DNA of 64,000 nucleotides from Prorocentrum cordatum. Lineage: Eukaryota > Sar > Dinophyceae > Prorocentrales > Prorocentraceae. The DNA is taken from assembly GCA_963575745.1 (NCBI GenBank), contig CAUYUJ010015506.1, positions 264,697 through 328,696 of the forward strand. Direction: 5' to 3'. The position numbers and the translations under genes were made by a program. The notes under the pieces are model-generated. The model ran no database searches. It saw only the letters and a list, made by a program, of their open reading frames with translations, and was not told where the DNA came from. This document shows positions 55,135 through 64,000 of this stretch, piece by piece (the stretch's first letter is position 1; every line of letters begins with the position of its first letter).

Positions 55135-57800
55135 TTCTATTTGTCTTCGAGGGCGGATCCTGTTCGAAACGGGCAGGAGCTGCTACAGTGGATACCCCTG
55201 CCAAGAAGCACCCTGCGTGCCTCCAGGGCGCCCTGGGTTTCTTGGGTTTCGAAGGTTTTGTGGTGGAGAGCGTGGCGCTCCCACACCAAAAAAGAAATGG
55301 GCGTCCCAGGGTCTCAGGGTTGGGTTTCTTGTGGAAGGTTTCTTGTGGTCAGCTCTGGGGCCCTCGCCAGGCCTCGGGACTGTCAAACAACGACTCAGGA
55401 CGAAAAGCTGGCCCTAGGGAAGTGGGGCCCACGCATCGAAAACATTGGAGCGGCTGGATGTCTGGGTTTTTCAAGGATCGATGCGCTTGTGCCGTGTTCT
55501 GTCCTTATTTGGGAGGGCCCTGAACCCAATCTACTTTGTCCACCTTCCTGCTTCATGTTCCGCCGTCGTGGTGGGCGCCGCCGTCGCTAACAGGGGGTCA
55601 GCCAGCCCAGGATTGGGAGCCACGGGGGGCCCCTTCGCTGCGAGACCGAACGTGACACGCTCGGTCTCGCAGGTTTTCTCATAGAAGGCCGTGCTTCCTA
55701 CAAGCTCCCTGGCAGGCCTTCTGAGAAGTCACCTGGTTTCAGGCCTGAAGAAGCTTCTCGGAAGGCCAGGGGCCTTCTGAGCCTTTGAGAAGGCTCGCCT
55801 CTCGGACCACGCCTGCTTGTCCGCCCTCCGCTGACCCGGGTTTGGGAGCTGCTGAGCGGTTGGCCGGGATTCGCGCCGGGGCCTTGGCCAACCTGGGTTT
55901 GTGTTGATTCGGGTTAGTGTGTCCCCGAAGGCGCTGCGAGATGACTCCCCCAAGAGGGGGTTATAGCCCTACCCCTAAGACTGGCATCGCCATATCTCGA
56001 TGCTGATCTCAAGGATTACCTTTATTTCTGAGGGCACATTTCCACGTCACTGAGGTTGTTCATCGCACTGGACCGGCACATTTTAGGGATAGGGATAAGC
56101 TCAAGGCTGCTTAGGCTTGGGGTGGTGGTGGTCGGAGCCGAAGGAGCGGCGCGTGCGGGCGGCTGCATCCCAGACCGCGCGGGTGAAGCAGTGGGTCGCC
56201 AACCCTCCCCTCCTCGCTTGCGGCGTGCGTCAAGGCGCGCGAGGACGCAGCAGCTGCACCACGTAGTGCGTAAGATGGTATGCATCCGTTCTGCCCCAGT
56301 GTCCCCGAGGACATTTCTCTTCCTCCTCCTCCCGGTTCTGCGTTGCTCGGGCAAGCTGCGCAGCTGTTGCGCCAGTGCGAGGTGGCCTGGACAAAGGCAA
56401 GTCATTCAAGTCCTGGACGACGTGGCACCGGTAAGACAGAAAGAGCAAGCTTGCCACAATACGGTTGGACTGAGGTACAAGATCGAGGTCGGCTCGGGGA
56501 TGTGTACCCTGATGTTCTTCGTGTTTGTTGGATGCTCTTGTGCATCCTGGGGGATGGTACCATGGAGTGATCTTATGGGTTGGGGTGTTTGGGCCAGTGG
56601 AGGGTCTCATTTTCTTGAAGGATGTTCTTATGTTCTAGGGCCGACCGTAGTCGGTCGGGGTAAAGGACCGCAATACAGACGAACCTTTTTCCTCCTTCCT
56701 CCCCCTCCTACTACCTCCTCTTCCTCCTCCTCCTCCTCCTCCTCCTCCTCCTCACTGTCGCTATCGTCGCGTCTTCAAGGGCAATTTTGCCCCTTTTCCA
56801 TCAGCCTGATGTTGATCTCTGCTGGCCGTCTGTAGGTCTTCTTGGGTGCAAGCCCGTTTGGACCACATGTTGTGTTGTCGGCACTGTCGTTCCGAAGTGC
56901 TCTAACAGCGCTGGTTTCGTTCGGGACGCTCTCCTGTTCCGAATCCAGCTGCTCCATGTCCGATTTTGGTGAGCTTAGGATGTGAAGTTTTGGCGTGCGA
57001 AGGTGTTGCAGCCCTTACGTGATGCCAGCGCCAAGCGGGCATCGTGCGGCGAGTTTTCAGCCGATCAGACGGAATCCATTTCGATCACCCCACTCGCAGA
57101 CTCAGTGGAGGGATTGCGCAAGAGAGACGAGGGGATGACAAGACTGGCTTTGACGGTATCGATTGTGGATATGTTGTCCAACAGATACCTCAGGAGCGTT
57201 ATTGTCAGTTCGGGAGATGAGATGGCGAGGGCCCGGTATCGTTCGTCGTGCACGCAGTCAGCCTGGCATCTGGTATTGTTGAGCGACTTGCGTACCGAGA
57301 GTTTTTCTATGTAGGGCGAGGTCCGCCTTTCGGGCCGAGCTGATGGCTCTCGAGACCGCGGTGCCATGTATGAACGGCTTGCATATAACAATCAGCAGGT
57401 ACACGGCAAACGGTTGCTATTATCTAGACAGTTACACATGCTTTAGCGGCTCGATGAGGGAAGCTTGCGGGAGAAAGGGGGGGAGGTCGTACAGTCCCAC
57501 CCCGCGCTCCGTCAGGACACTCCGCAGTTCGACTTCCAGACTCCGTCGGAAAGCTCGCCGCCTTGCCACGGCGAGTTTCCGGAGGCACCGCAGCGGGTAG
57601 GGCCTGTGCGAAGTTGATTATCCGTAAGCGCTTCGCCCCTGCCGCGGGCCCCCTCTTTCGGATGATGGGCTACGCAAGAGCTAAATCATGAGGCCTCGGC
57701 GCCGCCGTGAGGCAGTATCGGCAAGAGAACGTGAGAGTATGATGATATTGTTGAACTCAGTGTTGCATTTTGAACCTGCCCCCGTATGATGTGCACTGAG
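55135..57800. other. Unassigned stretch; possible spliced exons
   Basis: Contains a 12-bp perfect inverted repeat (55638-55672), TTCTGAGAAG-type repeats like those near 900, and the third hairpin (55973-56015). Between 56431 (GTAAGA) and 56779 (TTCAAG after a CTC-rich pyrimidine tract at 56690-56755) the sequence has intron-like signals. A + frame at 56982-57314 (ITPLADSVEGLRKRDEGMTR) is not repeat-derived, but neither it nor the overlapping - frame matches a known family. Confidence 0.35.
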
Positions 57801-57814
57801 GTTTCCCACAGAAT

Positions 57815-58495
57815 GCCGGACATGTGGCAAATCCCACTGGTTTTTCGACCCGGACACCGCCGATCTGCGTGAGGGGTGCCGCCGAATTTCAAACATGTGG
57901 CACATCCCATTGGTTTTTCCGACCCTGACTCCGTCGATCTGCATGAAGGGTGTCGTAGAATTTGAAAAATGTACAAAATTCCATTGGTTTTTCGACCCTG
58001 ACCCCGCCGATCTGCGTGAGTGGCGCCGCCGGATTTCAGAACTGTGGCAAATCTCACAGGTTTTTCGACCCTGACCCCGTCGATCTGCGTGAGGGGCGCC
58101 ACCGAATTTCAGAAATGTGGCAAATCCCATTGGTTTTTCGACCCTGACCCCGCCGATCTGCGTGAGGGGTGCCACCGAATTTCAGAAATGTAGGAAATCC
58201 CATTGGTTTTTCGATCTGACCCCGCCGATCTGTTCGAGGGGTGCCACCGAGTTTTAGAAACTTTGCAAATCCCATCGGTTTTTGGATTCTGATCCCGCCG
58301 ATCTGCGTGAGGGGTGCCACCGAATTTCAGAAATTTGGCAAATCCCATTGGTTTTTGGACCCTGACCCCGCCAGTCTGTGTGAGGGGTGCCACTGAATTT
58401 CAGAAATGTAGCAACTCCTCTGTGTTTTTGGACTCTGACCCCGCCAATCTGCGTGAGGGGTGTCAATTTCGACCCCCCAGAAATTTTGAGACCCT
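57815..58495 (-). repeat. 73-bp satellite, about nine units
   Basis: Units of 72-74 bases with GGTTTTTCGACCCTGACCCC, GCCGATCTGCGTGAGGGG and CGAATTTCAGAAATGTGG. Divergence is roughly 10 percent. Repeat frames are open on both strands and are not called. Confidence 0.92.
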
Positions 58496-58499
58496 TCCG

Positions 58500-59260
58500 G
58501 GAGGTGCTAACCAGGGCGGTTTTCGGTTCCCCCCTCGCGCGGTCTACAACAAGGAACAGTAAGCAAGAAGAAGCAGAACTGTAACAGTGGAAACTGGAAA
58601 CTGGAACTGGCGCAGTGAACAGCAAACCCTCAGCCTACAGCCTGGTGGCCCCACAAGGGGGCCGGCCGGCGAATTTGATCATGGCACAAATATTTAAAGT
58701 GTAGAGCGAGGAAGCCGAGGACCAAGAGAGGGGAGGAGGCGGGTATGCCGTCGTCGAGAGGCGCTTGCGCCCGTGCGCAGAGGCAAACGCCAGGCAGGGG
58801 GCTGGTGCGAATGGTGGCAGCCAGTTTCCATGGTAATATTCATCGCTGTGTGGGAAGCGGGTCTTGACGGAAACGGGCCCTGAGGTTTTCAGCAGTTTGC
58901 GGGCTCTCGGGGCCCTTTGTGGGCCCTTGGACCGTCAGAAAACTGCTCAGGGTGAACAGCTCGTCATGAAGGAAGGCCCCGGGGGTCCGCCTCGGAGGAG
59001 AACGAGGAAGAGAGGTGAGCTTGCAGAATAGCACGGCGTCTGGCGCCCAGAAGTCGGATGAGGAGGCCCTCGGGCGCGGGGACGGCGCAGCGGGGCCGGG
59101 CGCAGGGACGGCAGCCCAACCCCCCCCCCGCGGTGCGCCGGCAGGGGCCGCAGGAGCACTCGGAGCGGCTGGCCGCGCTCGTGGAGCAGCACTGCGCCTT
59201 CCTGCGCGCCGGGCCCAGCCAGCTGGCCGGCCCGGAGGGGCAGCGAGGGCCGTTTTCCTC
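58500..59260. other. Unassigned stretch
   Basis: About 760 bases. A GGTGGCCCC..AAGGGGGCCGG patch near 58640 resembles one near 60600. A + frame with LAALVEQHCAFLRAGPSQLA (about 59180) ends in the CTC tract and has no recognised family. Confidence 0.35.
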
Positions 59261-59264
59261 CTCC

Positions 59265-59385
59265 GCTTCCTCCTCCTCCTCGTCTTTCTCCTCCTCCTCC
59301 TCCTCCTCCTCCTTCTTGTCTTTCTCCTCCTCCTCCTCCTCCTCCTCCTCCTCTTCGTCCTTCTCCTCGTCTCCCTTTCCCTCCT
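59265..59385 (+). repeat. CTC pyrimidine tract
   Basis: TCCTCCTCCTC runs, the complement of the GGA tracts found elsewhere on the + strand. Confidence 0.9.
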
Positions 59386-59734
59386 GCAGCCGCGCTCGGC
59401 TTCCCTGGGTAACGTGGGGAGGGCTCGGCTCAGTGGGGGACGTATCGACTCCCAATCGTTTATTCATCGCTGGTATTGGCCCGATCCCACCTTGCTCGAT
59501 GATCGCCCGATACGACCCCGCTAGCCCGATTCGCTACTGGGGGCCTCCGATTTCAGGTCGATGTTCCCCTCGCTGAGCTGCCCCCTTCCAACGTTGCTCT
59601 CAGCAGGGGCGGACGAGCAGCACGAGCCCAGGCCTCCGACTAGTTTTTTTTTTCCGCACCTGCTTGTTTAATTATTTTAAGGGCTTCGCCCTCTGCCGCC
59701 AGCCCCCCTATTACTAGTGTGGGCGGCTGCGCGG

Positions 59735-60400
59735 GGGTTTCCTTGGGGCCTCTTCGGGGTCTCCTTGGGGCCTCTTGGGGGTCTCCTGTGGGCCTCTTGG
59801 GGATCTCCTTGGGGCCTCTTGGAAACAATTACTTTGGGTCTCTTGGGACCTTCTTGGGCCCTCTTGGGGCCTCTTGGGACCTTCTTGGGGCCTCCTGGGG
59901 CCCTCGCGGGGCGGAAAGGTTGAGTTTTCGGTTCGTGAACTCCCTCTTTGGCCTCTCTTGGGACCGTCTTAGGGCCCTTTGGGCCGTCTGGGGCGCCTCT
60001 TGGACTGTCTTGGGGCCCTCTTCGACGGTCTTGGGACCGTCTTGGGGGCCTTTTGGGCCGCCATGGGGGCTTCTAGGACCGTCGTGGAGCGATCTTCGGA
60101 ACCTCTCGGTCCGTCTCGGAGCGTCGGAATGCCGAAAAGGCGAGAGGGCCAAAACCCTTTGAAAACGCTATGAAAATAGTTTTTTTTTTTTTTTTTTTTT
60201 TTTTCTCGTGGGGTCCTCATGGGAGGCCTCTCGGAGACCGTTTGGGCCGTCTTGGGAGCATCTTGGGGTGTTTTGGGGTCATCGTGGGACATTTTGGGGC
60301 CATCTTGGGCAGTCTTGGCCTCCTGAGGCTCTCTTCGGAGCCCCTTCGGGCAATCTTGGAGGCCTCTCGGGCCGTTCTGGCCGCGCGGTGGCGTCACCAT
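59735..60400 (+). repeat. GGCCTCTTGGGG minisatellite, array 3, with a T-run
   Basis: Units such as GGGGCCTCTTGGGGTCTCC and GGGACCGTCTTGGG. It is split by a run of about 24 T (60179-60203). It is the same family and strand as arrays 1 and 2. Confidence 0.85.
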
Positions 60401-60624
60401 GAGAATCCTGGGGTTGCCCGGAGCAGCCTGTATTTCAGGTCCCTCCCCCCCGTTGGCTGTTTGGTGGCGCGGCGGGGCCCCGTATCAGACGGTGAACAGG
60501 AGGCAGGAAGCAGGACTGGAGAGACCAAAGGCCAAACGACAAATGGCGACACACAACGCATGGCAGCAGACCGCAGACACCTTCGCAGCCTTGCGCCCCC
60601 GGAGGGGGCCGGCGGATTTTTTGT

Positions 60625-60720
60625 TTTTTCTCTCTCTCTCTCTCACTCTCTCTCTCTCTCTCCATATATATATATATATGTATAATATAATACTATATAT
60701 ATATATATAAATATATATTG
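60625..60720. repeat. CT and TA dinucleotide microsatellites
   Basis: A TCTCTCTCTC run is followed by TATATATATA runs with interruptions. Confidence 0.9.
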
Positions 60721-61390
60721 TTCTATAAAAGCGTGCCCTTCCTCGACGTCGGCCCCTGGGATCCGTTATCGGGCCCTGGGCAATCAAAGAGGGCTCCAGG
60801 ACGCCACGCTGCCCCCGGGAGGGGGGCCAGGGCGCTCCGAGGCCGCGGAGGGCAGGGCCGGGGGAGCGCGGAGTACACCTCCGACGCGATCCGATCTTGC
60901 AGCCCCGCCGGCCTCCTTCTCCCCGAGTTCGGCCTCCAGGGCCCAGTGTCGGCCTTTCGGGCCGCCAGACATGGGTCAGGAGGGGAAAAAAGCACGCAGA
61001 CACAATGAATCCTCGCCCCCCAGGAAAAGCTACGAAACTGTGGGAAGCGGGGCGGAACACAAAAACCCCGAAAATGTGGGAAAATATGGGGCATCTTGTT
61101 ATTTGTGTGCCCCAGGGCCCCATCAATGGGTCTGGGGCGATGAGCTGGCCGGCCCAGGCGCCCACGAGCGGGGGACCGCCCCGAGGCCTTGGCGTCGCAG
61201 GTGCTCCACAGCGGGCGAGATCTCGCCCTGCTGCGGGCCCCCGCGGGGCCCTCGTCGCGCCTCGGTGCAGCTCGGAGCCCGCGGCAGGGAAGCTGGGGCC
61301 CGGGGCTCCGGTCGAGTTTGTGTCGCGATTTTTTGTTTTTTGTTGTTGGTCGCGTCGGATCTCAGGGTGTCGATTCTGGCACCCTTCCTT
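60721..61390. other. Unassigned GC-rich stretch
   Basis: About 670 bases; frames over 300 codons cross it on both strands by composition. No domain or repeat unit was recognised. Confidence 0.4.
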
Positions 61391-61391
61391 A

Positions 61392-61587
61392 GGGAAACAA
61401 GAAGTGGCATAAACATAAAAACTCGGAGGTCCGCGCGGATTTCTCGGATCGGCGCTGGGGCCCCCCAGCGGCGCCTCCGGCGCCGCTCCTGGCGCGCTCC
61501 GCGCGCCAGGGAGGGGGGTCCAGCGCCGATCCGAGAAATCCGCGCGGACCTCCGAGTGTTTATGTTTATGCCACTCTTTGTTCCCCC
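61392..61587. mobile_element. Fold-back element family B, copy 3 (best preserved)
   Basis: Arms of about 57 bases are nearly exact inverses: GTGGCATAAACATAAA, then ACTCGGAGGTCCGCGCGG, then ATTTCTCGGATCGGCGCTGG. The core is itself palindromic (GGCGCCTCCGGCGCC and TGGCGCGCTCCGCGCGCCA). No target duplication is clear here. Confidence 0.85.
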
Positions 61588-61761
61588 GTTCCTCGTGTTC
61601 GCCCTCTTGGGCCTCCTGGGTGGAGGGGGGGGGCCTCCGCCGCCACGGCCGGATTCGCCCCGGAGCCCTGGTCGGAGCCCGCCCTGGGAGAGTTCCGGGG
61701 GGCGCAGCAGCGGTATCGTTCTCGCGGCAGCGGGCCAGAGAGGGCCGGGCGAGGGGGTCTG

Positions 61762-61932
61762 CCTTCGAAGAGGAGGCCACGTGCGAGCCCTGCTCCACCA
61801 CCCCACGATCTCTAAGGGGGCAGGTGGGGTTCGCTTCGCGCGGGAGGTCCCGAACGAAGTGGGCCCCACCTCCCCCCTTGCGAGATCGTGGAGTGGTGGG
61901 GTAGTGCTCGCACGTGGCCTCCTCGTCGAAGG
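61762..61932. repeat. Palindrome family C, copy 2
   Basis: The left arm CCTTCGAAGAGGAGGCCACG with TGCGAGC and the right arm GCTCGCACGTGGCCTCCTCG with TCGAAGG pair almost perfectly at the outer ends. The inner part is diverged but keeps CACGATCTC against GAGATCGTG and GTGGGGTTCGCTTCG. Confidence 0.75.
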
Positions 61933-62035
61933 GTGGGTTCCCTGCCTCTCGGAAGGCGCCTGGGGTGCGTGTGGCTTCAGGGGAGGGCGCTCCCTTCCGA
62001 GCGTCCCCGTGCCCCGCTTCGAAGAGGAAAAAACG

Positions 62036-62205
62036 CCATAAACATAAACTTTGGCGCTCCGCCCGGATTTCTTGGGCTCGCGCTGGGCCCCCCCTGGCGG
62101 CGCCTCCGGTGCCGCTCCTGGCGCGCTCCGCGCGCCAGGTAATTAGGAGGGTCCAGCGCAGATCCCAGAAATTCGCGCGGAGCGCCAGAAGTTTATGTTT
62201 ATGTG
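62036..62205. mobile_element. Fold-back element family B, copy 4
   Basis: CATAAACATAAACTTTGGCG on the left and AGTTTATGTTTATGTGG on the right, with the same CTGGCGCGCTCCGCGCGCCA core as copy 3. The arms differ at several positions from copy 3 (GGCGCTCCGCCCGG for AGGTCCGCGCGG), and the changes are partly mirrored in both arms. Confidence 0.8.
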
Positions 62206-62469
62206 GTGTTGTTCTTCTTCCACCGTTGCCCTCCTCCTCGTCTCGTCTGCAGCCGCGGCGCAGAAGGACCTCTCAGGGCTCGGGAGGGGCTCCGGTCTTC
62301 GAGCCGCTGCTCCTCAGCTCCGGGGCGGGGAGAAAGCCTGCTCGTGGCCGTGGCTCGCCGCGGCGGGAGGCCTTCCCTTTCGTGCCTCGTTCTGGCGTTC
62401 GCTGGGGTAGCACAAGGATCGTGCCCCTCCTCCCGCTGCTCCTGCATTCGGGACGATCGACATGGGTAC

Positions 62470-62613
62470 TCACCACCCACCAAACCACCCCAACCCAACC
62501 CGTGGGGGGATCGGGGAACAGTGCAAAAACAAGGAACCCGTCCCTCCCCCCATCCGAAATTCGGGTCAAATTCGGGGCTTCGGGTTGGGTTGGGGTGGTC
62601 CGGTAGGTAGTCA
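62470..62613. mobile_element. Miniature element family A, copy 2
   Basis: The 144-bp element starts TCACCACCCACCAAACCACC and ends GGTTGGGGTGGTCCGGTAGG plus TAGTCA. It is flanked by the 5-bp direct repeat GGTAC (62465-62469 and 62614-62618). Confidence 0.8.
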
Positions 62614-62619
62614 GGTACG

Positions 62620-62995
62620 GGAAGCATGGGGAGAAAGACCGACAGCAGTTCCTGCTCGTTTTGAGCTGGACTCGCTGCCGGTGTCGCCACGGCCCGTGTC
62701 CACTTGATACCGAAGGCCGCCTGCCCGACAGCGGCCGCTGTCGATTTGGGGCAACATGTGCTGTTGGGCATTGTGCCAATTTTTCCATACCCCTTTCGGG
62801 CGTCTCAATGAGTCCTCCCCCCGCCCTCCTCCGATGCCCCCGTCCGCCCGGGGGCCGGGCGGAGGGGCCCGATGCCGAGGCCTCAATGGCTACAGTCTGC
62901 AGCACCACAGCACGGACAAGGCGGGGCGGCACCCTTCCCCTCCCCCTCGTGTCCCTCGGGGTTGGGGCGGAGCAGAAGGGGCAGGGGGGGCAGAC
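62620..62995. other. Unassigned stretch
   Basis: About 375 bases with no recognised gene or repeat. Confidence 0.4.
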
Positions 62996-62997
62996 GG

Positions 62998-63260
62998 GAT
63001 GAGGAGGAGGAGGAGGAGGAGGAGGAGGAGGAGGAGGAGGAGGAGGAGGAGAGCAGAGATGAGAGAGAGCGTATAAGAAAAGCATGCCGGTCGGAGAAGG
63101 AGGATTTGAGAGGAGGAGGAGAGGAGGAGGAAGGCGAGGGGAGGGGGAGGGGGGCGAGGAGGAGGAGGAGGAGGAGAGGAGAGGAGTGAGGAGGAGAGAG
63201 GAGGAGGAGGAGAGGCGGAGGAGGAGGAATAGAGGAGGAGGCAAGAGAGAGCGGGATGAG
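62998..63260 (+). repeat. GGA triplet tract
   Basis: Purine-rich tract with long GAGGAGGAGG runs. The Leu/Ser/Pro frames on - are compositional. Confidence 0.9.
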
Positions 63261-63429
63261 AGGTAGGAGGAGGACCAGTGTAAACCCGAGACGCATCAAC
63301 GATGTTGCTATCAACCTTCCCTCCAAGTTCCCTCGTCATAAGTCCCTACAAACCTTGATTTTCACTGCTGGTTGTGCCCCAATTGAAGAGACCCTTCTTG
63401 TGACGTCAACCAGAATAATCCGATACACG

Positions 63430-63735
63430 GCTGTCAATTTTAAGACGATGGTGCGTGGCGCGAAGGCGAGAACCACATGTTGAACAAGAGCCGCCCTCCA
63501 GATGTGATATTCTCGCGCCCTTTTAAGAGGGATGTGCGCGGCGCTACGGCGAGAGTCACATTTTGAAAACCACCCGCCCTCCATCTGGGAAACGCTTGCA
63601 AGTCTTTACGACGAATGTGGGCGAGGCTAATGCGAGAACCACGTTTTGAAAAGGAGCCGCCCTCAACCCGTGGAACTTTTAAACAGGACAATGTGCACGG
63701 CGCTGATGTGAGAGTTACGTTTTGAAAACGGCCTG
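63430..63735 (+). repeat. About 75-bp satellite, array 2
   Basis: Four units with TTTTAAGACGATGGTGCG, GGCGNNNNGGCGAGA and CCACATTTTGAAAA-type sequence. It is followed by CTCAGGCAAAACGACCAACT and a GGTATTTGTAAGGAA, then GGA/GAT triplets, the same order as downstream of 47155-47570. Confidence 0.85.
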
Positions 63736-63879
63736 AGGGCCTGCAAAATCCATGCCTGAGGATCATCAGCGGTATGAGAGTCTCAGGCAAAACGACCAAC
63801 TCGTTCTACCGATATTTGTCGCGGGGTGCGACAGGGAGGAGGTATTTGTAAGGAACGTGATGGAGGATGATGAGCGGAA

Positions 63880-64000
63880 GGAGGAGGAGCAGGATGAGCA
63901 GGCGGATGATGATGATGTTGATGATCTTGCTGCTCCTGCTGCTGATGATGATGCTAATAGTGATGATGATGATTATGATTATGATGATGACGATGATGAT
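63880..64000 (+). repeat. GAT/GCT triplet array, truncated by the window end
   Basis: GATGATGATGTTGATGATCT and CTGCTGATGATGATGCT triplets continue to the last base; the full length is unknown. Confidence 0.9.

Noticed and set aside
56431-56779. Spliceosomal intron with GTAAGA donor and pyrimidine tract
   Set aside because: The signals are good, but neither joined frame gives a recognisable protein and the tract may be just another CTC array; kept only as a remark.
57065-57391. 108-codon - strand frame overlapping a + strand frame
   Set aside because: Both look protein-like but neither is recognised, so strand and coding status cannot be decided.

Overview
This is nuclear DNA of a eukaryote, most probably a dinoflagellate. 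The evidence is sequence resembling the dinoflagellate spliced leader (dinoSL) at three places: a tandem full-plus-truncated form just upstream of a PLAC8-family gene (25069-25100), and two identical-looking leader-like copies in a 114-bp duplicated segment (3286-3399 and 17162-17275). Retroposed genes carrying relict spliced leaders are a known dinoflagellate trait. The rest fits too: few genes, very high G+C in long blocks, and a great mass of satellites, minisatellites, triplet arrays and fold-back elements. No rRNA, tRNA, CRISPR array or bacterial operon was seen. Species cannot be named from the sequence.

Layout. 1-1701: repeat-bearing flank with a 170-bp miniature inverted-repeat element. 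1702-17587: a 15.9-kb GC-rich block bounded by related inverted ends and an 8-bp direct repeat, read here as one very large terminal-inverted-repeat (TIR) element. It contains a G-rich minisatellite, a leader-like segment, a giant ORF holding a degenerate actin domain, and thousands of bases of Ala/Asp/Ser/Pro-rich repeat-protein sequence broken by frame changes. 18.4-20.5 kb: a 90-bp satellite. 21.2-22.1 kb: GTC/GAC triplets in inverted orientation. 22719-23648: a short relative of the big TIR element with the same ends and its own 8-bp target duplication. 23.9-24.7 kb: AT-richer repeats with a GGGGCCCC core. 25.2-26.15 kb: PLAC8 gene broken by one in-frame stop. 26.4-28.0 kb: three tandem 580-bp units. 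28.3-31.7 kb: a cysteine-rich gene, broken. 34-38.4 kb: higher-order satellite split by a 1-kb insertion. 38.4-41.5 kb: more GGGGCCCC-core repeats. 42-50 kb and 54-62 kb: three families of palindromic elements, one nested in another. 51.6-54.05 kb: a 2.4-kb GAT/GCT triplet array. 57.8-58.5 kb: 73-bp satellite. 63-64 kb: satellite and triplet tracts like those at 47-54 kb.

Only three loci have convincing protein-level content: the actin-like fusion, the PLAC8 gene and the cysteine-rich gene. The last two are interrupted, and the actin module lacks core residues, so the window may hold no intact conventional gene. The genes do not form a pathway. What ties the window together is mobile and repeat DNA. 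Most of the long open frames in GC-rich arrays are open only because the repeat units lack stop codons, and they are not listed as genes.
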